64,000 bases of DNA. Origin: Sciurus carolinensis (Eukaryota; Chordata; Mammalia; Rodentia; Sciuridae). Positions within the stretch are counted from its first letter, which is position 1; every line of letters starts with the position of its first letter. The stretch covers positions 88,221,758-88,285,757 of the forward strand of contig NC_062217.1 of NCBI RefSeq assembly GCF_902686445.1, read 5' to 3'. Under the pieces are notes generated by a model, which was given only the letters and a program-made list of their open reading frames with translations, made no database searches and was not told where the DNA came from. Below are positions 24,564 to 33,387 of this stretch, piece after piece. The position numbers and the translations under genes were made by a program.

Positions 24564-25040
24564 CTAAAATATTAGTCCTAGGGAGCCAAGGCCTGCCCAT
24601 TGTTTTACAAAACCTAGAGCAGTAGAGAACCATTTGACCATTTCAGATACAGGTGCCACATTTACCCTGGTGGTAGTGACTCTCATAATTTCAGCTCTTA
24701 GTAGAGGGGTTAAATTGTCAAACCGATATGACCAAGTACAAGTAAGATAGTGAGAAAGATTTCTAGACAACATAGCTGCATGGCTATCATTATAAAAAGT
24801 GATAGGGGCAACATAAACTGCTTTTAAAGAAAGAACACATCCCAGACCCATAAGTTCTTGTAACAAGTCCACTTGTTCTTGTAATAAGTCCACTGTTTGA
24901 TTTACTAGGAAGATGCCTGTTCTTAAATGTTGATTTAAGGTCTCTTGAGTCTGTAAGGCAGTGGCAGTGTTTTCTGCCAAATGATTAACTGTAGTTGTTG
25001 TCTCTTTCCTGGTGAAGAAAAGTCCTAGAGATAATTGGTA
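24564..25040 (-). pseudogene. second, older Env transmembrane-subunit remnant
   Basis: An open frame of 158 codons without an ATG start, between a TAA at 25,041 and a TAG at 24,564. It contains a heptad-like region (TQETLNQHLRTG, NQTVDLLQEQVDLLQEL), a Cys (MGLGC), a VAPITFYN block and FVKQWAGLGSLG. Each block has a counterpart in the TM subunit of the intact env at 25,987-27,738 ([36 protein letters not shown]), but the two are clearly different sequences. It lacks SU, a furin site and most of the fusion peptide, and stops at the start of the membrane anchor. Best read as the leftover of an earlier env that the upstream env replaced. Confidence 0.82.
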
Positions 25041-25986
25041 TTAGACATTGTTTAACATCAACATTCCATTAGTTTGACCACCTAGAGACTTGCAAGTTAT
25101 TTTTAAAGACATTTCACTTTTATAGTTTACTCAATTTAAATTGAACGCTTTTAAATCATGTGAATAAGAGTATTTGGATCCATTTTTAAATTTTAATTTT
25201 AGGAGCGCTCAGTTTTGATACAGACAAAACATGACACCAGACAGCACGACATAGAAATAACACAAAATCAAAGGCCTTGTAACTTTATAGGTAAAAAAAA
25301 AAAAAAAAAATCATTAACCTAGGTATGCAAGATCAAAATTATGAGCTCAAAAATACAGCATTAAAGAAAAACAAAACAAAACAAGAATCCTGGAAAATGA
25401 GTTAATTCTGTGTAGCAGTCCAGAAGTTTAAAACAGACACCCTTTTGTTTTCTTTTTCTTATCTTCAGGTTACCCCCCTTTTCTCGCTGAGACTGTTGCA
25501 GTTTACATTCCAAAGCAGGCTTCAGCAAGGCCAGGCAGTGGGGAGGGAGGATCACCCAGGACTTTTTAACCCTTTTTCTTCCTGGTTGAGAAATCAAGTT
25601 AGGTTTGAATGCAGAAAATCACAAAACATTATTTCTTACTACTTTTGAGGAATGGAGTTGCTGAGCTCTCTGCCTAGGGGGAGGACTGCTTCAAGGACAC
25701 GGGTATTCCCTCCCTAGGTGGCCATGGAGCTGCGTGGAAGGGATCAGGAGGGGGGGGGCTGTTTCTGTCTCTTGTGATAGTTTTTCTTGATCCAACATTA
25801 TTGTTATAGCTCAGGATCAAAGGTGGAAGTTACAAGACAATTGAAGTCTTAATTAGTACAAGAGATCCCCAGGATGCAAATACACAGTCCTCAAAGAAAA
25901 GTACATAGTAATTACGGCAATACCCTGCAGACACCTAGCGTGAATGATAATTCTAACTCTAACAGAGATAAACTAAAAAATGTCAC
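25041..25986 (-). other. non-coding block between the two Env regions
   Basis: About 945 bases inside the provirus with no convincing ORF. It holds an 18-base A run (about 25,293-25,310, poly-T in viral sense), a G9 run near 25,750-25,758, and a 78-codon minus-strand frame (25,361-25,597) that starts at TTG and has basic clusters (GRKRVKK, KIRKRKQKG). I do not recognise a family. It may be 3' sequence that came with the newer env, or an untranslated insert. Confidence 0.5.
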
Positions 25987-27738
25987 TTATTCCCGTGCCA
26001 GATTAGCCAACCACACAGAAGGTGACACCCCTTGCTCAATGGCCAGCATGGCCTGAATTAACACCGCCTTTTCACGTGCTTGACGTACTCTTAGCTTGCA
26101 AATAAACCAAAGGCAAAGGCAAATGCCTGCAAAACAAATACATCCAAAGATCCCTACACCAACCCATTCTTTAAAATAACTAAAGGCAGAGGTGAGCCAG
26201 TTAGAGAACTGACTCAAAGTAACAGGCTCAACACGAGTGTCATTTAAAATCGCAATCTGCAATAATTGTCGATTCATCATCTTCTCAGCTTCTAGGGACC
26301 AGTTGCCTGCAAGAAAGGCAGAAATCAAGTGGCTTTGATTCTTTGCTTCTTCATATCTTACTGGAGTTATACACATGTGTTTATGATTCCCGATGCATCC
26401 AACTTGTGCAATGTTGAAAAGTTCATCCAACTGTACTTGTAGTAAATCGATCCTTTGATTTGCCGCCAAAATCCCAGATAAGATATGTCTGTTGACGCGG
26501 TCCTGGGATTCTAACACCTGTGCAGTTTGCTGTATGACTTGATTAATGGTTTGTGCTGTTTGAACTTGATTGGTCATGGCTAGAGCAGCGGTAGTGGCTG
26601 CAGCAGCAGAGACAGCAATAGCAGTTATTATGGCTGCGGTAATGCCAAAGTCTCTCTTTTCTCTGAAGAGGTGCACCAACGGAAAATTATCTGGATTGAC
26701 CTCCACTGGGACAGGTACAAAGGTGGGTACCTTTACAATCACAGCAACAGATTCACTACCGTTCCAACACTCTGAAAGCAGGCAGGTAATATTGTCATTA
26801 GAACAATTTAAAATCACTTCTGAACTGTTTGATAAAAGAAATAGAAAAGGGGGGGTTAAGCATACTGGAGCAGGGGGAAGAGTAGCATTATATAGCTGCT
26901 TATGCAACAACAAGTTTCCTAGTCGATGTCCTTTCTGTATATCTTCCGTGACAGTACCTGTTGCATTATGCAAAGAGAAATTGCCTCCTTTTAATAAGGC
27001 TACAGCAGAGATGTCAGCTGTGGCTCCGGTCCGATTACCTATCAGCCACTGATAAAAAGGCCACCCTGATCCGGTAGAGGTACCATTTTTTGTGAAATTA
27101 TAGAAAAACTTCTTAAGGGATGGAGATATAGAGAATCCCGGAGCCACCTCTTTATAATCCCAATTTCTGTCTTGACAATGAGTAAATATTAGGGGGAAGC
27201 TTTTGTAAGGGGTACAAGCGGGTGAAGCAAGAAACCGTGTGGCATTTGTCGCATTTTTCCTTGCCCATGGAAAATGACCGGTACTCACAGTAACCAGGGT
27301 GGTGACATTCACCACTCCACTATTATTTCCCACACCAGATCCAGAATGCAATCCCTGCGAGACCTGCGTGAGGGCAGCAGTCAGTATGTTTAAGGATACA
27401 CTGTTATGTCGCAAGGGATTGTCCCAGGAGGTAACATTTTTAAGGAGCAGACGCACACAGTGTTGACTGCTACTATGAAGGGAAAAACAAAAGACTTCAG
27501 TCAAATTAAAAGATGTAAGATTAAAGACGGAGGTTTCAGTAGACATAGGATCATGACATGGCATTTCCATCTCACAAGTGGTGGCGAAAAGGGTTGGCAA
27601 AATATTGGAATCAGCATGGATCGGCATAGGTATCGGCCATGCCCGAGTAACCGCCCAGAGCCTTATCTTAGAAACTGACTTCTGACTGGTCCATTGGATC
27701 ATCAGGACCAGACACCACAGGATCAGTAGATTCTTCAT
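25987..27738 (-). CDS. env: intact betaretroviral-type Env polyprotein (583 aa)
   Basis: Complete frame from ATG (27,736-27,738) to TAA, with no stop or frameshift. It overlaps the 3' end of pol by about 70 bases in another frame. Visible parts: N-terminal hydrophobic signal sequence (residues 1-19, [11 protein letters not shown]), a surface subunit to about residue 362 with some 17 N-glycosylation sequons, furin-type site REKR (359-362), a hydrophobic Ala-rich fusion peptide (about 363-388), a heptad region (about 395-440), two cysteines at 448 and 456, and a membrane anchor (about 526-547) followed by a 36-residue tail. The CX6CC and immunosuppressive motif of gammaretroviral Envs is not seen, so the TM is betaretrovirus-like. 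Likely role: receptor binding and membrane fusion. It is the longest undamaged frame in an otherwise broken provirus. Receptor and expression are unknown. Confidence 0.95.
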   Translation of the reverse strand: MKNLLILWCLVLMIQWTSQKSVSKIRLWAVTRAWPIPMPIHADSNILPTLFATTCEMEMPCHDPMSTETSVFNLTSFNLTEVFCFSLHSSSQHCVRLLLKNVTSWDNPLRHNSVSLNILTAALTQVSQGLHSGSGVGNNSGVVNVTTLVTVSTGHFPWARKNATNATRFLASPACTPYKSFPLIFTHCQDRNWDYKEVAPGFSISPSLKKFFYNFTKNGTSTGSGWPFYQWLIGNRTGATADISAVALLKGGNFSLHNATGTVTEDIQKGHRLGNLLLHKQLYNATLPPAPVCLTPPFLFLLSNSSEVILNCSNDNITCLLSECWNGSESVAVIVKVPTFVPVPVEVNPDNFPLVHLFREKRDFGITAAIITAIAVSAAAATTAALAMTNQVQTAQTINQVIQQTAQVLESQDRVNRHILSGILAANQRIDLLQVQLDELFNIAQVGCIGNHKHMCITPVRYEEAKNQSHLISAFLAGNWSLEAEKMMNRQLLQIAILNDTRVEPVTLSQFSNWLTSAFSYFKEWVGVGIFGCICFAGICLCLWFICKLRVRQAREKAVLIQAMLAIEQGVSPSVWLANLARE

Positions 27739-30334
27739 TCTGTTCCTTCACACCTTTAACTGAAGTCGATGCTAACAGACTCCCAGGTATCCTACGCACG
27801 AGTCGCTCAGGCACCCAAAGCGGTTCCGTTCGATCCTGTGGAAAAATACAAACAGAACCTCATGCCCATATCAGCACGGGATCAGGTCCGTACCACTGGC
27901 CTGAAAGCACATCCTTCCACTTCACTTTCCCTAAGGAAGGGGGGGCAGGCAGCGAACAATGTCTGTCAGCCGCAGAATTATCATTTGCATCCAAAGTTAA
28001 AAAATTAATGGTAAAAAGAGCCAGAGACAAACGCTCTTTAGGAGTACGACTTGCTCCTATTCCCCCTTTTTGTCTTTGTAAAAGTTCTTTAATCGTTCTA
28101 TGAGCTCTCTCCACAATTCCCTGACCTTGGGGGTTGTAAGGCAAGCCATGAGTCAGTTGCACTCCCATAGTGGAGCAGAAAGAGGTGAATTGTTGACCAG
28201 TGTACGCCGGCCCATTATTTGTCTTCAAGGAGCATGGAAGGCCCCAGGTGGCCCAAGCCTCTAGGCAATGGGAGATGACGTGATGGCCTTTTTCTCCTGC
28301 CAAAGCAGAGGCATGCATAATTCCAGAGAAAGTATTTACTGAGACATGAACATATTTTAGGGAACCAAACTCTGCAATATGAGTTACATCCATTTGCCAA
28401 ATTGTAAGAGGTCGCAAGCCTCTGGGGTTAACACCAAAAGAAGGGAGATGATGAAATGGAACACAATGAGAACAATCTAAGACAATCTGTCTCGCTTCTG
28501 CTCGAGGAATAGAGAAGCGCTTACGAAGTGTTTGGGAGTTAACATGAAACTTATTATGAAAGTCTCGAGCACTGTCAAGAGAAGAAAGAAAACAAATTGT
28601 GCGGGTAGCAGCATCTGCCCTTGCGTTTCCTTCAACAATAGGTCCAGGGAGAGACGTATGAGCTCTTATATGTACAGGATAAAAGGGTGCAGAACGGCCC
28701 AAAATCAAATTTTGTAACTGAGTAAATAAAGATGAAACTTTGTTGTTAGGATTGATGGCACCTACAGTTTCTAACACCTTAAGTGCTCCTATTACATAAT
28801 TAGAATCTGATATCAGATTAAAAGGAAAAAGACAACTCTCAAAAACCTTAATGACAATTTGTAGCTCTACCCATTGCGGGTTTCCTGGTTCAAATTGATG
28901 TTGGATGGGGAACTGACTATCAATAACATAGGCTCCTATGCCCGTCTTAGAACCATCAGTAAAGATATTTGAAGCCTTCAACAAAGGAACAGTAGATGTT
29001 ATTCTAGGAAATATAATCGGATGTTCCCTAACAAATGCAAGGAGTGGATGAGAGGGAAAATGATTTTCAATTTCCCCTGGAAAGGAACATCTCAAGATGG
29101 CCCAATTATCCAAAGTAGCATTGAGTATCTGAATTTGTTTGGTTGTATAGGGAGTAATTATAGAATTTGGAAGAATACCAAAAAACTGAATACTCTGCTG
29201 AATGCCAAGTAGAGCTAAAGAGGCGACAGCATCAGGGTAATGTTCTAAAGAACGTCCAGGAGAAACATGTGGATGAATCCACAACAATGGACCTTCTTGC
29301 CATAAAACTCCAGTTGGCTGCCTGAGTGTGGGCAATATACAAAGCTGCACAGGCTTATCTCCTTGTAATCTAGTAAAACTGGCATTTTGAATAGCCTTTT
29401 CAACATTTTGGAGTGCCAGTCTGGCCTCAAGAGTTAATTTCCGAGGAGAAGAGAGATCAGGGTCACCTTTAAGGATGTCATATAAGGGAAGTAAATCAAC
29501 ATTGGGAATATACAGATAACTCCTGATCCAATTTATGTCCCCTAGCAGTTTTTGGAAATCATTCAATGAGTGAAGATCCTCAGTCCTAATAGCTATTTTT
29601 TGGGGAGCAATACCTTGTGAGGAAATTTTTGCTCCAAGAAAGTTTACTATGCTTCCTGTTTGAACCTTTTCTGGAGCAATATGTAATCCTCCCAGTTCTA
29701 AAAGCCAAATTAACTCATAATAGATTTCAGAAAGCAGCTCTTCCGACTTAGCTGCTAATAAAATATCATCCATGTAATGAATACATTTTAACCCTGTAAA
29801 TTTCTTCCTGAGTGGTTCAAGAGTCTTACCAATGAACAACTGACATAAAGTAGGACATAAAGTAGGACATAAAGTAGGAGCAGCCATGCCTTGAGGCAAT
29901 ACTATCCACTCAAATCGGAGATCAGGTTTTTCATGATTGCAGGCTGGGAGGGTGAAAGCAAAGCGCTCTGAGTCTCGAGGATGCAGTGGAATAGAAAAGA
30001 AACAATCCTTAATATTTATACACATGACTCTCCAGTGATCTGGAATAGTGGAAAGTAGCGGCAACCCTCTCTGAACTGGACCCATTATCTGCATCTATGC
30101 ATTAATTGCTCTTAAATCATGTAACAGACGCCATTTACCAGACTTCTTTTTAATAACAAATATTGGAGTATTCCAGGGAGATGTGGAAGGTCTAATATGT
30201 CCTAAATCAAACTGCTCTTGAACTAATTCATGTGCTGCAGCCAGCTTGACAGAGGGTAAAAGCCACTGAGACACCTATATTGGTTCCTCCGTTTTCCAGG
30301 TAATGGGTATCTGCGTCTCAGTGGCCCCTATGAA
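27668..30334 (-). pseudogene. pol: ERV2 pol (RT-RNase H-integrase) with three nonsense codons
   Basis: The frame enters from the slippery site at 30,334-30,340 and would end at TAA 27,668-27,670. In-frame stops: TAG 30,275-30,277, TAG 30,095-30,097 and TGA 27,860-27,862. Between the last two, 744 codons are open. Residue numbers below count from the ATG at 30,094. RT has D30 (INIKD) and YMDD at 107-110. RNase H keeps D380, E410, D430 and D494. Integrase has the HHCC zinc site (H513, H517, C541, C544), D569 and E662, but residue 626 is Asn (AAT, 28,217-28,219) where D,D-35-E integrases have the second catalytic Asp. Residues 73-84 contain a triplicated Pro-Thr-Leu-Cys from a 12-bp tandem repeat. 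The enzyme cannot be made intact and the integrase would be expected to be inactive. Confidence 0.95.
29843..29878 (-). repeat. three perfect 12-bp tandem copies inside RT
   Basis: The unit ACATAAAGTAGG (plus strand) occurs three times without a mismatch and keeps the frame, adding two extra Pro-Thr-Leu-Cys units just after the LPQGM motif. ERV1 has one copy (SPTMCQ) at this place. Confidence 0.95.
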
Positions 30335-30340
30335 AAACCC
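30334..30340 (-). promoter_or_regulatory. pro-pol slippery heptamer G_GGT_TTT
   Basis: In the pro frame the codons read TTG GGT TTT TCA TAG, giving GGGTTTT in X_XXY_YYZ register one codon before the pro stop. A -1 slip enters the pol frame at TTC ATA GGG. ERV1 has the weaker GGATTTT at the same place. No downstream pseudoknot was verified. Confidence 0.72.
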
Positions 30341-31201
30341 AAACCCTTTTCATCCGTATCTTTCCTGGCTGGCACTGGACTTTTCCTTCCCTGTAAGTTT
30401 TTTCCTAATCCTAGACTAGGTTTAAATCCCATTTTCAACATCAGTTGACGAGACTCTGGAGAGTAAATATTACTGAGCTGATATCCCATGTCACTCAAGA
30501 TATCCCGTCCCCATAAAGAAAACGGGAGGTCAAGTACATAGGGAATAAACTGTCCAGCATGCCCCTCAGTGTCCTGCCAGGAAAGTAATCTACAACTAAT
30601 TTGAGGAGCTTGAGCATATCCAAGCCCTCTGAGTGAGTGATCAGAAGTCTGGACTGGCCACACCCTAGCCCAATCTTTTTTAGAGATAATACTACGATTT
30701 GCCCCTGTATCCATTAACCCCAGGATAGGTTTGCCTTCTATGTTTAGAGTTACCAAAGGGCGTGTGTTCAAATCTAGAGTTAAATAAGCGCTATTCCCTT
30801 CTGTGCTCCCAATTTGTTCACTAGTTCTATTAATGGCATCAGCTTTGAAATGTTTATGTAGGCTAGGGAGCAAGAGCAGCTGAGCAATCTGATCTCCGGG
30901 GGAGATGGACACAATGCCTTTTGGAGCTTCCACCATGACTTTAACAGAACCCACTGCATCTGGATTAATCACTCCAGGAAAGACATGAAGACCTTGTAAG
31001 ATTGAAGAGGCTCGCCCAATGAGCAAACCTACAGTGTCCTGTGGCAAAGATCCTTTAAAATCAGTGTCAATCACCTAAACACCCATTTTAGGTGTTAAAA
31101 TGAGTCTGGTGGTGGAACACAGGTCAACTCCTGCGGAACCTTTAGTGGCTCTCCTGGGCTCTTGGGGTGTCTCAGAGACGGCCAATACTCGTCCGGCCTG
31201 G

Positions 31202-32848
31202 TTACTTCCTCTGTGGCCCCATATATTTGCGGGCCCAAGGACGGGGGCCCTTCCAGCCATTTTTTGAATCAATCCTTTCAATAAACCGGCCATGGATATC
31301 TTTCGTGGACCTACATTTATGAGCCCAATGTTTTCCTTTCTTACACTTATGACACACCCCCGGGAGGCAATTTGGAGGAGCGTTATTTGTCCTTTCTACC
31401 TTATGTATACTAGGACACTCTCTCCTGAAATGTCCTTCTTGTCCACAAGAATAACACCTCCTATCTCCGGAGGAAGTCCTGTTAGAAAGTTGAAGGAAGG
31501 CAGCGGCTAAGCCTGCATTTGTTAATGGGCCGCCTATTTCTCTACAAGCTTTCATCCATGCCTTTATGCCTTTGCTTTTAAATGGATTAATAGCATTTCT
31601 GCATTCTCTTGTGCATTGTTCATATACTAATTGTTTAATTAAAGGCATGGCTACATCAGCATCCCCGAAGATCTTCCCTGCTGCATCTACCATTCTAGCC
31701 ACGAAATCTGAAAAAGCTTCTGTGGGGCCTTGGACAATTTTTGTTAGGTTACCTTGCACTTCTCCTTTATTAGGAAGTGCTTTCCAGGCAGCAATGCAGA
31801 TCTTATTAATTTGTTCATAAACCTCTAATGGAAAGCCTGTTTGCTGATTGGCAAATTTACCCTGCCCTAGAAGCATATCCACATCCCAGCCAGGTTTGCC
31901 CATAGCTTGGTTGTGTGCAGCCTGTTCATTGGCCCCCTCTAACACGAAGGCTCTCCAGTCTAAATATTTACCTGGGGAAACACAAGCTTTCACTAAACTG
32001 GCCCACTCCAAGGGGGTCATGCAGAATCTATTGAGCCCCTCTATTCGGGCAATAGTAAAAGCAGCATCCACACCATAAGTGCGGACAGATTCTGCTATAT
32101 TCTTTATCATTTTAAATTCTATGGGTTCCTGATGTCTTCCCCCATCATTGTCCTGGAATACAGGACAGGCAAACCCCAACTCTACATGGGCAGCCCTCCA
32201 AGCTGCAGAGTTAAAAGCTCTACCCGTGCCTGGAACCCCTCCCACATATGGGGGAGGATCATAGGCTAGAGCTGGCTTTTGTTCTTCCTTATAGTCCTTT
32301 TGTCTAAAATCTTTTTGCCTTTTAGTTCCCCCTTCTTTTATCTTCACCTTCCGCAAGTGCTGCGTTAGCTCTTTCACTTCCTCATCACCGTCTGATTCTG
32401 ACTCCCCTGTATCTTCTGGTGTTCTAAGGGCTTTTAAATCTGGGTATAGTCTCCTCTTTGGAATAGTTCCATAAACCTGTTCTCCTGCACTATGTTTACT
32501 GGAAGTACTCATAGAATCCTCGGACTTCTCCTCATGTAGTTGTTCAAGAACTTCCTGTCCTTTATGAATAGCTTCCTGACATCTACCATTAAGAATACAT
32601 CCTTTTATTAATTTCCATAGCGGTATTACCCCTTTCTCCAATTGTCCTTGCTCCTGAAGGAAATCCAAATCTTTTCCCAACTTATCCCAGCTGGCAGGAG
32701 TCAAGCTTCCGGAGACAGCAAACCATGGGGCTGCCTTATCAATTCTTACAAGGAATGTTTCTAAAGTACTGCGTTTAACCTTGAGCTCTTTAGAGCACAA
32801 CAAAAAATCTAAAGGCTGTACTAATGAACTAGATGGAGAATTGCCCAT
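31202..32848 (-). CDS. gag: Gag polyprotein (548 aa), C-terminus altered
   Basis: ATG at 32,846-32,848; open to TAA at 31,202. Starts Met-Gly-Asn-Ser, an N-myristoylation signal that would direct particles to the plasma membrane, as in env-bearing IAPE-type elements. Matrix is about residues 1-190; the PPPY late-budding motif is at 198-201 (DPPPYVGG); capsid is about 225-455 with the major homology region at 372-388 (VQGPTEAFSDFVARM); two CX2CX4HX4C zinc knuckles are at 465-478 and 499-512. The last 20 residues differ from ERV1: a segment right after the slippery site is 14 nt longer here, which throws the frame. The frame homologous to the ERV1 Gag end (GPQIYGA ... CVPPPDSF) is the -1 frame, ending at TAA 31,095-31,097. 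Particle assembly capacity is plausible but unproven. Confidence 0.94.
   Translation of the reverse strand: MGNSPSSSLVQPLDFLLCSKELKVKRSTLETFLVRIDKAAPWFAVSGSLTPASWDKLGKDLDFLQEQGQLEKGVIPLWKLIKGCILNGRCQEAIHKGQEVLEQLHEEKSEDSMSTSSKHSAGEQVYGTIPKRRLYPDLKALRTPEDTGESESDGDEEVKELTQHLRKVKIKEGGTKRQKDFRQKDYKEEQKPALAYDPPPYVGGVPGTGRAFNSAAWRAAHVELGFACPVFQDNDGGRHQEPIEFKMIKNIAESVRTYGVDAAFTIARIEGLNRFCMTPLEWASLVKACVSPGKYLDWRAFVLEGANEQAAHNQAMGKPGWDVDMLLGQGKFANQQTGFPLEVYEQINKICIAAWKALPNKGEVQGNLTKIVQGPTEAFSDFVARMVDAAGKIFGDADVAMPLIKQLVYEQCTRECRNAINPFKSKGIKAWMKACREIGGPLTNAGLAAAFLQLSNRTSSGDRRCYSCGQEGHFRRECPSIHKVERTNNAPPNCLPGVCHKCKKGKHWAHKCRSTKDIHGRFIERIDSKNGWKGPRPWARKYMGPQRK
31259..31265 (-). promoter_or_regulatory. 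gag-pro slippery heptamer A_AAA_AAT (ERV2)
   Basis: Codons TCA AAA AAT in the gag frame give AAAAAAT, conserved with ERV1. Because of the 14-nt length difference just downstream, a -1 slip here would enter the old gag C-terminal frame rather than the dUTPase frame, so normal Gag-Pro production may be lost in this copy. Confidence 0.7.
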
Positions 32849-32900
32849 AATGAAAGCAGCGTTCAGAGCAAGCAGAATGAAAGCGAAAACAAAATATCTT

Positions 32901-33011
32901 TCTTTGTTGACCGACTACACAAAGTTGGTTGAATTTATCTTTGCTGACCGACTACACAAAGTTGGTTGAATTTATCTTTGCTGACCAACTACACAAAGTC
33001 GGTTAAATCCT
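32901..33011 (-). repeat. three 37-bp tandem repeats in the proviral leader
   Basis: Units begin at 32,901, 32,938 and 32,975. Each has a 7-bp imperfect inverted repeat around a 6-base loop: ACCGACT-ACACAA-AGTTGGT in units 1-2 and ACCAACT...AGTCGGT in unit 3 (plus strand). They lie between the PBS and the gag start, where retroviral packaging and dimerisation signals are found. Confidence 0.92.
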
Positions 33012-33076
33012 AGTCCACAGACCCCACTTACCTGTGGTACTTACCGGTGCACCCCCTGACCACTGAAAGTTCTGAT

Positions 33077-33094
33077 TCCCAGGTTTCGGCACCA
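33077..33094 (-). promoter_or_regulatory. primer-binding site for tRNA-Phe
   Basis: The plus strand reads TCCCAGGTTTCGGCACCA, which equals the 3' end of mammalian tRNA-Phe including CCA with one mismatch (A for G). It lies two bases inside the 5' LTR. tRNA-Phe priming is characteristic of IAP elements. Confidence 0.92.
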
Positions 33095-33096
33095 CT

Positions 33097-33381
33097 TGTC
33101 GTGTCCCTCGCCCGCAAGAAAGCACAACACAGGGATCTTCCTTCAGCAGTTTAATAAGGACCTTAATATTATAAAACCATGGTTTTTCTTCTTCTCCCTC
33201 TAGGGCCGAATTCATACACTTTTATACTCTTGCAATAGCCAATCTACTCCTGCCACTTGGCCTATGTTCATAGGTGCTCCCACTTGCAACAGTTGGCTCA
33301 ACCATATATGGGCTTGTTTACCTAGAAAGCACTTCAGGAAACCAGCGCCATCTTATCATGGTGGCGAGACGGCTCGCCACA
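33097..33381 (-). repeat. ERV2 5' LTR (285 bp)
   Basis: Partner of the LTR at 23,895-24,179, with five transitions between them. Its CArG box is at 33,302-33,311, TATAAAA at 33,220-33,226 and ATTAAA at 33,150-33,155. It would be the promoter for the provirus, transcribing leftwards. Confidence 0.96.
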
Positions 33382-33387
33382 ATGTAC
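33382..33387. repeat. right target-site duplication ATGTAC
   Basis: Identical to 23,889-23,894. Confidence 0.95.

Larger units (their letters stand above)
30328..31293 (-). pseudogene. pro: ERV2 dUTPase-protease-G-patch, one nonsense codon
   Basis: The first part (31,078-31,293) holds the dUTPase start region (GSAGVDLCSTT, ILTPKMGV). A TAG at 31,075-31,077 interrupts the domain. The rest (248 codons) has dUTPase motifs PGVINPD and GDQIAQLLLL, then an aspartic protease with active site DTGA (residues 122-125) and WGRDIL (188-193), then a G-patch (MGFKPSLGLGKNLQG). The protease active site is intact but lies behind the stop. In betaretroviruses this protein is made by -1 frameshifting at the end of gag. 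Confidence 0.93.
23889..33387 (-). mobile_element. ERV2: complete IAP/betaretrovirus-like provirus with env
   Basis: A 9.5-kb provirus on the minus strand: 5' LTR (right), tRNA-Phe PBS, leader with tandem repeats, gag, dUTPase-pro, pol, env, an Env-TM remnant, a CTE-like element, PPT and 3' LTR (left). It is flanked by a perfect 6-bp duplication, ATGTAC, the length expected for betaretroviral integrases. The two 285-bp LTRs differ at 5 positions, all transitions (1.75%), so integration was recent on a mammalian scale, probably a few million years ago; the date depends on an unmeasured rate. Gag and env frames are open; pro and pol have stops. The tRNA-Phe primer, dUTPase in the pro frame and ERV1 similarity point to an env-bearing IAP (IAPE-like) lineage. 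Confidence 0.97.

Noticed and set aside
25361..25597. Basic 78-codon minus-strand frame as a Rev/Rec-like protein
   Set aside because: It starts at TTG, has no splice evidence and no convincing nuclear-export motif, and the CTE-like element makes such a protein unnecessary.
26570..27052. 160-codon plus-strand open frame
   Set aside because: Exactly antisense to the intact env; no domain, and explained as a shadow of that frame.
25987..27738. Calling this env the known placental syncytin-Mar1 of Marmotini
   Set aside because: From memory, that gene lies in a degenerate provirus some 25 million years old, whereas this provirus has LTRs only 1.75% apart. I did not compare sequences.
30095..31077. 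APOBEC-type hypermutation as the cause of the pro and pol stops
   Set aside because: Only a few stops, mixed C-to-T and G-to-A possibilities, and no consensus to compare; ordinary decay is sufficient.
32901..33011. CRISPR-like array
   Set aside because: Direct tandem units without variable spacers, within a retroviral leader in a mammalian genome.
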